A stretch of 64,000 nt of DNA, taken from positions 372,001 through 436,000 of the forward strand of contig JAMPIV010019857.1 of assembly GCA_024509875.1 (NCBI GenBank), written 5' to 3'. This stretch comes from Oreohelix idahoensis. Taxonomy: Eukaryota > Mollusca > Gastropoda > Stylommatophora > Oreohelicidae. Below are positions 57,101-64,000 of the stretch, piece by piece; position 1 is the first letter of the stretch; each line of letters opens with the position of its first letter. Position numbers and translations under genes: made by a program. A model generated the notes under the pieces. The model ran no database searches. It was not told where the DNA came from and worked only from the letters and a program-made list of their open reading frames with translations.

Positions 57101-60100
57101 CATTGAAAGAGATGAAAACAAATAAGGAGGTCCTAGAAAATCTAGGAATGAAAAGAGAACTAATGAGAGAGGTCAAAGTTCGGCAGCTAAAATACTTTGG
57201 TCACATAAAAAGGCATAACACCTTGCAGAAGACCATAACAGAAGGGAGAGTTGAAGGCAAACGTGCAAGGGGAAGACAGCGCTATAAGTGGGAAGATAAC
57301 ATCAAGAGATGGACAGGAAAGAGTCTATCAGAGTGCACCACCAAGACAAGAGACAGAAAACGTTGGAGATCCATTACAGCCAACCTTCGTTGTGGAGATG
57401 GCAACTGATGATGATGATGACATTTAGTGGTCCCATAACAAATTTGACAAAATTCAGCGTTCATTTATTTTAGTGGTCATCATCATTTTCTTTTGCACTC
57501 CTTACAGAGCATTGATCCACCACTGTAGCTAGTCTCTTTGCAGGAAGCCTGCACTAAGCATTCACATGCTCTTGCAGCAATGGTTTCTGTGGTAATGTTT
57601 TTACTTGAGGTTGCCAGTCCCATGCACAGCTTCATATTAGTTGCCTTATGCAACATTCCTGAGGGTTCATTAGTCTTGTCTTTTCTTCGTTTCTTCAGAG
57701 ACGTTCGGGAAATGCACGAGGCTTGTTTCTTATATGGTTGGTTTATTTTGAAAGGAATCAGTTTTCGAAAAAATTGTTTTCCTCACGCAAGTTAACTTTT
57801 GTTACTTTTCCTATGGAAAGTTTGTTATGTTATAACTTCATAAATTATCAGGATATTAAGTCAAACCTTTGATATGTTTCAGCAAGATGCATACTTTCAA
57901 AATACTCAGCAATAGCTTTTTTTTTTTTTTTTTTTAAGTCAGTGTTTAGAAACTATATAAGTTCATTAAGTGGTTACAAGAGGATTTGACTGCGAGATCG
58001 TTTTCTCCGTTAGGATTATTGTTGCAGACATTTGCCTGTACAACTCTAGAGTGAGATGTCACTATATATTGAACACTCTTGTGTCTTCTTTCTTTTCCTG
58101 TGTTGTGATCTTTTGCCACTTTTCTTTTATCTGCCCATGCTTATCATCTGTTATCCTTTAGCAGTGGTTATAATACTTTAAAAAAAAAAATGGTTCCTGT
58201 ATTGTTACATCTGTTATTGCCGACTGTCTTTATGGGTTATTCTTTACAATTACTTCTTCTTTGCAGCGTGGTTGATTATAGCTGTTAAAAAATTTTGGCA
58301 GTGAATTTGGTTTTTCTTATTTTTAGGTTGGACAAGAGCCCATGAAAATATCCTGCTCGTCACAGTGTTTTTTTTTTCTTGTTTTTTTTTTTCAACTTCT
58401 TTATTTTGATATCTTTGTCATTAATGATTGTAGCTGTGTTGAAACCAGCTTAGTTGATATCAGCGGTTCTCAAATTGTGGTCCACGGATCCGTTGGGTGT
58501 CACCGAGACCCTTTCAGGGTTCCACGAGGTCAAAACCATTTTCATAATAATCTAAGACGCTATTTGCCCTTTTCATTCTCATTCTATCACGGTATAACCC
58601 ATATACACAAAAGCTCTTGGGGTTCCTCAATAATTTTAAAGAGTTCAATGTGGTCCTGAGACCAAAAAGTTTGAGAAACGCTGTCTACTGTTATTGCTAT
58701 AATAGCTTTTCATAATTCCGTCAAGAATTCTATCCTGAGAACTATTTGTTGTTCATCATATTTGTCCCAGAATTCTTATTTTTATTGCTCATTGGGCCAC
58801 CCTTTGTTGTTTGACAGTGTCCAACTTATGCCTTTAATTTTATCGAGATATGTAAATATCCTTTGTTTTATTTTTTTATGTTCAAAGTGATGGCATGATA
58901 TTGGTGGGATTCAAAGGTTATATAATGTTTGCACATTGAAGTTATGATCTTTTGCATAAAATAGAAATATAGCAATATATTGTGTAGAAGTTTAGTAATG
59001 ACCATGACTGAATATCAAGAATATTGTTATGACAACTAATAAGTTAGAAACTCTCTTCTTTCTGTATACACTCTTGTCTTTTTACATTCACTTCTTTGAC
59101 TCAAAATACATAAAACATAAACGTCATTACAGATTTTTATTGTCTTTGTAGTTGGGCTGTGCCTTCTTTCTGATTATAATCACATTCTTTGATAAAATGC
59201 AAAAATGTAAAGAAACAGCTTAAGACCTAAGTTGGTACGAATAGATGGAATAACAGCAGAAGCCATACAAGCTTAAGGTGAAACTGGAGTCTGATGGTTA
59301 GAAATTTTAATATAGCATTGGCAGAAAGCAGAATCCTAGAAGGCTGGTAGAAAGCCATGATAAAGCCAATATGGAAGAAGGGTTACAAAACAGACTTGAA
59401 GTTGTAGAGGCATCTTGCTCCAATGATGTGTCAGTACTCTGGCACTGAAGCATTATTAATTCAGAGGTAGCCCAGTGTAGTTCCGGGGCGTCTCTGAAAA
59501 GACAGAAAAAATAGTAGTACTGCACCCTCAAGCATGTTGTACAAGGCAACTAATATGAGATTATGTATGTGGGGCTGGTAGCTTCTTCATGTCAAACAAA
59601 TTGATACAGAAACCACTGCTGCAAGATCGTGTGAATGTTTGGTGTAGGCTTCCTGTAGAGGGAGCCAGCTACAGTGGTGGCTCTGTGCTGTATGGGGAGC
59701 GCAAAGAAAAATTATGATGATTCAGAGGTAGGTCTTAATACATATGAACCTTGAAAGCTTTATTCAGTGGGTGCAGTATTTGCCCGATATGTCAAATGGA
59801 AAAGTGAAGGAATAGCCACAGTCAGTGTTTATAATCCTTTTCTCGAATAATACATGACAGCCTTCTCCAGTAAACAAGAGGCTTTTAAAAACGTTTGACA
59901 GTTTCAATAACCACTATTTTCGTGCTGATAATTTAAACACACAACAGAATGTGTTAGCGTTTTCAGAAAATAATTGAAACACACAGCAATATTTCTTAGC
60001 ACATCACCCCTAGTGTGCCTATGGTCAAGAAAATATGGGCCTAACACCATATTCCCAATATGCCTCAGTGGGCATGTAACGGGATCCTTTACCTTTTTTA

Positions 60101-60943
60101 CATTCATTACACAAGTTAACATTCAGCAAGTAATTTAAACCAGGTCTGTGAACGGAGTTGATCTGATTGATCATTGCATTATTATACTTACGGCAAACTT
60201 CTAAATTTTGGTAGCTTTAATAGCATTCTCTTAATCAAATATTTTTTTCCCTGTAACATGGCCTGTTACCCGCAAATTTCTGAGTAAAGACTAACATCTT
60301 TATGTTGCAAATTTTAAATCCTGTATTAATGCACACTGCAACCAAGTGGAATAAAACCATTTATCAATGTACATAATTCATGAAAATGTATCTGAATATT
60401 ATGCCAAAACAGATGACTTAGATATAATTGAGGCATAATTTTATGCCACATTATCAGTGACAGAACAAATTTGAAGGTAGCCACTTTGATTAAAAACTTA
60501 ATTTAGTGCTGAATCTGAGCCTTAGAGGTGACTCAAATCTGTAGAAAGCTCGTATCATTGATCCTGTTAGTGACAGTACCAGGTGAACTGCTTTAGTTGA
60601 ACTTAAATAAAAATAGCAAAACAGAAATAGAAGACTCAGCGTTAGTTTTGTTGTGTTGAACACCTTTTATCACATAAGAGGGTAATTTGCAATGGATATA
60701 TTCACCCCTGAATTTGACCTTGTGCGTGTGTTGTTTAGCTCACATGCATTTGGTATTCAAAGTTTTTATGTTTTCTCAAATGTGTGAAAATTCAGCCCCA
60801 GTCAAACATGAATGGATATGCAGTGTTGCAAACTCTTCTGAGGTATGAAACAATCAGGTTTGTTTTTACAGGTGGGTAAGCGCAGACTTGCGAAGCCCCT
60901 TAAGACTGGTGTTGTTCTCAAGAAACCACAGGAGCCTGAGGAG
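52502..60943 (+). CDS. TRIR: TRIR/C19orf43-like protein, 3' end missing
   Basis: Exons 52502-53239 (246 codons) and 60872-60943 (24 codons) join in phase 0 across a 7.6-kb intron. The first ATG in strong context (AAAATGG) is chosen; an in-frame ATG ten codons upstream (52472) would add MKVLALTQDK. Residues 1-130 are rich in R/S/D/N with RS dipeptides and a run of seven Asp. Then [13 protein letters not shown], a Ser/Thr/Pro-rich linker and, in exon 2, [13 protein letters not shown]. From memory, the NDGSFLE-F-K-KM and VGKRR--LKTG blocks characterise the vertebrate TRIR (C19orf43) family, a small nuclear protein reported as a telomerase-RNA-interacting RNase. The last exon (AWAKYMAEVKKY-type block) is not found before 64000. 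The N-terminal RS region is longer than in the vertebrate protein as I recall it. Confidence 0.75.
53578..53790 (-). repeat. LINE tail, family L-c
   Basis: Minus strand: [50 protein letters not shown]. Short terminal copy of the element at 55830-56790, inside TRIR intron 1. Confidence 0.75.
54000..54130. repeat. (TA)n/(CA)n microsatellite
   Basis: TA run with GA/CA interruptions followed by (CA)n, directly abutting the MITE at 54131. Confidence 0.95.
54131..54356. mobile_element. 226-bp MITE, inserted in TA repeat
   Basis: Inverted ends CACAGGGTGTTTATAAAGTC and CACAGGGTGTTTATAAAGTC on the other strand, then TCTGTGC / GCTGTGC. About 25 bp of terminal inverted repeat with one mismatch. Target duplication cannot be read because both flanks are simple repeats; TA is likely. 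Confidence 0.85.
54360..54900. other. TRIR intron, no gene
   Basis: (TA)n continues to 54380. Two related ~60-bp phrases with TCATAAGGCAGT...CTTACACTT and pyrimidine-rich TCTCTCT runs occur near 54445-54570 and 54608-54705, a local tandem duplication. Confidence 0.55.
54915..55420 (-). repeat. LINE tail, family L-a
   Basis: Minus-strand L-a markers: ATTCATGAAAGTCAGTTAT, TGCTGTCAGCTGGACTCCTC, CTGCCTTGTAATGCTGTCAG, reading as [21 protein letters not shown] sequence after frame repair by eye. Confidence 0.65.
55830..56790 (-). repeat. LINE family L-c, polymerase to tail
   Basis: Minus strand from 56790: [18 protein letters not shown], then [20 protein letters not shown] (FADD altered to FAND), [40 protein letters not shown], then [32 protein letters not shown], and [15 protein letters not shown] near 55990. 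This is the longest single LINE segment in the window. The catalytic Asp change and breaks mark it dead. Confidence 0.82.
56900..57410 (+). repeat. LINE C-terminus, another lineage
   Basis: 166 codons open: [95 protein letters not shown]. Ends with a (GATGAT)n tail. Uninterrupted over the visible part, so relatively young. Confidence 0.8.
57480..57730 (-). repeat. Dispersed repeat D-1
   Basis: GCAGGAAGCCTGCACTAAGC, CATATTAGTTGCCTTATGC, TCAGAGACGTTCGGGAAATG: reverse copy of the repeat at 59475-59722. Confidence 0.65.
57730..58455. other. TRIR intron, no feature
   Basis: A+T-rich with several poly-T runs (57917-57936, 58367-58392); nothing else seen. Confidence 0.5.
58461..58683. mobile_element. 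hAT-type MITE, family h-3
   Basis: 223 bp with inverted ends CAGCGGTTCTCAAATTGTGG and CAGCGTTTCTCAAACTTTTT. Flanking 8-mers (GTTGATAT, TCTACTGT) do not match, so an old or rearranged insertion. Confidence 0.75.
59220..59470 (+). repeat. LINE RT segment
   Basis: Frames read [15 protein letters not shown], then [14 protein letters not shown], the DGI--E-(I)--GE and I(P)IWKKGDK blocks before the polymerase core. Broken. Confidence 0.6.
59475..59722 (+). repeat. Dispersed repeat D-1
   Basis: CAACTAATATGAGATTATGT, GTAGGCTTCCTGTAGAGGGA, GCCAGCTACAGTGGTGGCTC, GGGAGCGCAAAGAAAAATTA. Intact single-unit reference copy for the 35-bp satellite. Confidence 0.75.
59995..60101 (+). repeat. Truncated S-3 repeat
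   Basis: GCACATCACCCCTAGTGTGC, GTCAAGAAAATATGGGCCTA, ending GGATCCTTTACCTTTTTT. Confidence 0.7.
60105..60860. other. TRIR intron, no feature
   Basis: A+T-rich single-copy-looking sequence up to the exon 2 acceptor; no repeat recognised. Confidence 0.5.
60872..60943 (+). CDS. TRIR: TRIR-like exon 2
   Basis: 72 nt after a TTTGTTTTTACAG acceptor, encoding [20 protein letters not shown] then EPEE, before donor GTAAAC. Matches the second conserved TRIR block and is in phase with exon 1. The next exon would begin in phase 0 beyond this window. Confidence 0.75.
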
Positions 60944-61186
60944 GTAAACGTAGTCATTGCTAGTTGCAAACCACATACCGTATATAAAAATACACCCATT
61001 TTAAAACTTGATAACATACTTTTCTTTTGATTGTGATAACACAGCCCTACAACAACAACAAAAATTTTTGGTGCCAAACATTTTACTCTTGATTGTACAT
61101 AAATGAGGCCTGCTCAATCCAAATATAACATTTACTTGTCTGTAGCAGCTCTAGTTTTTGAGATACAGACATTTTTGTATTTCATT

Positions 61187-61269
61187 AATACATGGTGACA
61201 CAAAAAACGGGCCCGCGCTCGCACTTTTTGTGCGCGCGCGGACCCATTTTTTTTGGGTCACCCTGTATT
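61187..61269. mobile_element. 83-bp foldback MITE
   Basis: Arms AATACATGGTGACACAAAAA and, from the other strand, AATACAGGGTGACCCAAAAA, continuing through GC-rich CGGGCCCGCGCTCGCAC to a 5-bp TTTTT-type loop. Almost the whole element is one hairpin stem. It could be a tiny DNA-transposon end pair. Confidence 0.8.
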
Positions 61270-61292
61270 ATTTATTACACTTCTAACAGAGA

Positions 61293-62987
61293 ATGGCATC
61301 ATCTTCAAGAAGAGCATGTTTTCTTTCACCGCATTTATTTTGTTATATTTGTGGAGAGTACACTTTCAAAGAAGAACATAGGAAGCATATTACTGTTTTT
61401 GTGAAAAAGGCATACTTTGCTTACTTTAAAGCAAAACTAGGTGACCAGGACAAGTCTTGGGCTCCTCATATTGTTTGCAAAATGTGTTGAACACCTGCGA
61501 CAGTGGACTTGTGGGAAAAGAAAATGTTTAAAATTTAGAATTCCAATGGTTTGGAGAGAGCCCAAGAACCACTAAGATGACTGTTATTTCTGTGTTGTGA
61601 ATATTAAGGGAATTAATGGAAAAAATCATAAAAAGTGGAAATATCCAGATTTAGATTCTGCTAGGTGACCTGTTCCACACGGAGATGACATACCAATTCC
61701 AACTTTCAGTCAGATTTCGGATTCCCTGCTAGAAGATGAGACAGCAGTGGCATGTGGAACGACCAGTGATAGTGATTTCGAAGATAATTTTTCAGATGCT
61801 CAACGCTTTGACCAGCTTGAACTAAATGATCTAATCCGAGATCTATATCTCTCCAAGGAATCTTCAGAACTTTTGGCTTCAAGATTGAAAGAAAAAAAAA
61901 TTACTGACTGCTGAAAAAAAGGTTACATTTTATCGCAGCAGAAAGCAAGGTTTTATTCCATTCTTTTGTAAAGAAAACAACCTTGTGTTTTGTACTAATG
62001 TAGGAGGTCTTGTTAACAAAATGGGTGTAAGTTATACACCAGATGATTGGCGACTTTTCATTGACAGCTCTAAAAGAAGTTTGAAGGGTGTTCTCTTACA
62101 CAATGGTAACAAATATGGCTCAATTCCAATTGCTCATTCTACTACAATGAAGGAGGAGTATGCTACAATAAGCACAGTTCTGGAAAAATTGAAGTATTTA
62201 GAACATAACTGGAGATCTTAAAATGATGAACTTCTTGCTTGGCCAGCAAATGGGATTCACCAAATATCCATGCTTTATATGTTTGTGGGATAGCAGGGCA
62301 AAAGATATGCACTGGACAAAGAAACAGTGGCCGTTGAGGGATGAATTTAAAGTTAGAGAAAAAAATATTGTCAATAAGCCTCTCATTGATCGAAAAAGAG
62401 TTCTACTGCCACCATTACATATAAAGCTTGGCTTGATGAAGCAGTTTGTTAAGGCACTGAACAAAGATGGTACCTGTTTTAATTACTTATGCAGAAAGTT
62501 TCCAGAATTGAGCATAGACAAACTTAAAGCTGGAATTTTTGATGGACCTCAAATTAGAAAGTTAATAAACGATCCAAATTTTATTGAGTCCATGAACAAA
62601 ACAGAGTCCACAGCCTGGTCATCATTTGTTTTAGTTGTGCAAAACTTTCTGGGTAACTTTAAAGCAGACAATTATTCTGAATTAGTTGGAAACATGCTGT
62701 CGAGTTTTTGTGAACTTGGATGCAACATGAGCATAAAATTGCACTACCTCCATAACCATTTACATTTATTTCCGGAGAATCTTGGCGACTTTAGTGAGGA
62801 GCAAGGTGAAAGATTTCACCAAGATATAAAAACAATGGAAGAGAGATACCAGGGACTTTGGGATGCCCACATGATGGCAGATTACTGTTGGACCCTTAAG
62901 GTAGTAGGCTACCTTGATAGGGTAAAAAAACTCAAATTTTCCTTTCAGAATCAAACAACCATGGGTATAGTGTTAGTATGGACTTAA
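61293..62987 (+). pseudogene. Element B: uncharacterised multi-copy ZAD-like ORF
   Basis: N-terminal zinc module CYICGEYTFKEEHRKHI...KLGDQDKSWAPHIVCKMC (61341-61490). A one-base shift follows, then CVEHLRQWTCGKRKCLKF, IPMVWREPKNH-stop-DDCYFCV, an acidic linker with one TGA near 61670, and ELNDLIRDLYLSKESSELLA. A poly-A indel near 61900, then TPDDWRLFIDSSKRSLKGVL and IAHSTTMKEEYATISTVLEK. A small deletion near 62218, then 254 uninterrupted codons (62223-62984): CFICLWDSRAKDMHW, PPLHIKLGLMKQFVKALNKD, FLGNFKADNYSELVGNMLSS, GCNMSIKLHYLHNHLHLFPE, EQGERFHQDIKTMEERYQGL and MMADYCWTLK. Conserved D, H and E residues across A and B suggest an enzyme core. From memory, this is a widespread animal multi-copy family without assigned function. 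Confidence 0.78.
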
Positions 62988-62989
62988 AA

Positions 62990-63530
62990 TTTTTGTCCAC
63001 ATAATGACCTCATTAATTATGCAAATTAGCTATCCAATATGGCCGCCGTAGTGAATAAATTATACACCTTTTTCAAAACATCATAACTATGTTATTTGTA
63101 CAAGGATCTGACTGAAACTTGGCAAATTGAATCATTATATATAGCGTGAGGTCATGACCTAAAATGACAGAGATTGACAGAAAGGTTAATTTTTAATGAA
63201 TTTTCAAAATTTATATTTCTGGAATGTTTGATATTTGTGCCTCATTATATATGCATGGTGGTCATAAAACTAAAACTTTGAATTCAATTGTATCCATTTT
63301 AGGTCAGAATCTGTAAGATTATATGACAACCAACTGTGTTAATTTTCATGTCAATTGAATGTACAGATCCAGAGATATCTTGTTTCAAAGATCACCAATT
63401 ATGTTGAAAAGACAATTCCGAGAAATCAAAGAAAAACAGAAAAAGAACTCACAAAATGAAGTTTAATGAGCTCCTGTTGAATAAAGGTCTCCTTCTACTG
63501 CAGCTGCAGTGTCTATGAATCCCCTTTTCG
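62990..63530. other. Spacer between element B and Mutator-like fragment
   Basis: Starts GTATAGTGTTAGTATGGACT; contains CCAATATGGCCGCCGTAGTG. No coding frame recognised; may be the element B 3' untranslated/terminal region. Confidence 0.4.
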
Positions 63531-63536
63531 GTGCTC

Positions 63537-64000
63537 TTAGGGTATTTCCATTGCAATGTCCTTACTTGCTGAATAGATCCTGTGCAGCGTTCTCCTGTAT
63601 GCTTTCTTTGCCATGGGTTGACTTGTGTTCATGTATATTGAAAAATTCTGCAATGCACTGTGGCCTTTCCCAATAGAACGCACAAATGCCACCATTCGCA
63701 CATTTACTTCTTTGTGTTTGTGAGTAGCTGGAGATGAAACATCAGACGTATTGAAATTGGCATTCCATTCGACACAGTTTGTGCACTTGATACTGATTTC
63801 ATGACAAAAGCCATCCCGAGTCTCTTCGACGATCTCACAGGTCAGTGAGTACTGATAACGTTTGTCACATCTAAAGTTAGCGCATAAAAACCCAAACAGC
63901 AGTTTTACATCCATAAGGATAAACACATTTCCTCTGTTGTCATTTTTAGCTTGTCCTTCACTTTCTTGGACCTTTATTTTCTTTGCTGAGGAGCACAGAG
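63537..64000 (-). pseudogene. Mutator-like transposase fragment (N-terminal)
   Basis: Minus strand, open from the window edge: VFILMDVKLLFGFLCANFRC, CHEISIKCTNCVEW (CX2C), then EVNVRMVAFVRSIGKGHSAL, FSIYMNTSQPMAKKAYRR, ending ASKDIAMEIP-TAA at 63537. The VN-R-V-A-R-IGKG and MN-P-PM blocks fit the Mutator-like transposase N-terminal domain seen in invertebrates. It stops well before a DDE core, so a 3'-truncated remnant; the upstream part lies outside. Confidence 0.65.

Overview
The window is animal (metazoan) nuclear DNA. It holds two recognisable host genes, both intron-split with GT-AG introns, set in about 36-40% GC DNA that is dominated by transposable elements, SINEs and satellites. I cannot name the species. 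The intron-rich PGM1 (ten coding exons), the mix of LINE C-termini, hAT, Mutator-like and ZAD-like multi-copy ORFs and the long (TAGA)n, (TA)n and poly-C runs suggest an invertebrate such as a chelicerate or a lophotrochozoan. That is inference only.

Host gene 1 is phosphoglucomutase-1 on the minus strand, from the ATG at 31443 to the TAG at 157. Ten exons with compatible phases give 1,686 nt, or 561 residues plus stop, the normal family length. No exon is missing. Introns make up about 95% of the locus and hold most of the repeats at 250-31,200: LINE tails, tRNA-headed SINEs, hAT elements with target-site duplications, an LTR retroelement remnant, a 29-bp satellite (12.78-13.96 kb) and a 35-bp satellite (24.58-25.34 kb). 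Two points stand out. The usual Ser of the sugar-binding GEESFG loop is Gly. The 3' end of exon 7 with its splice donor has been tandemly amplified in the downstream intron.

Host gene 2, on the plus strand, starts at 52502. It looks like the TRIR/C19orf43 family (telomerase RNA component-interacting RNase): an RS/D-rich first exon ending in the NDGSFLE(M/L)FK block, and a 72-nt second exon at 60872-60943 with the VGKRR...LKTG block. Its C-terminal exon lies beyond position 64000. The two genes are divergent, with about 21 kb between them.

The intergenic part (31.5-52.4 kb) holds more LINE, SINE and hAT pieces, a long (TAGA)n array, a poly-C-rich hAT element, a decayed hAT-transposase-like gene on the minus strand (42.1-48.0 kb), and a broken member of an uncharacterised multi-copy ORF family (element A, 42.65-43.87 kb) on the opposite strand between the two halves of the hAT gene. 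A better preserved relative (element B, 61.29-62.99 kb) lies downstream of TRIR exon 2. It is preceded by an 83-bp perfect-looking foldback and followed by a Mutator-like transposase fragment that runs off the right edge.

All functional statements rest on reading motifs by eye; no database search was run.
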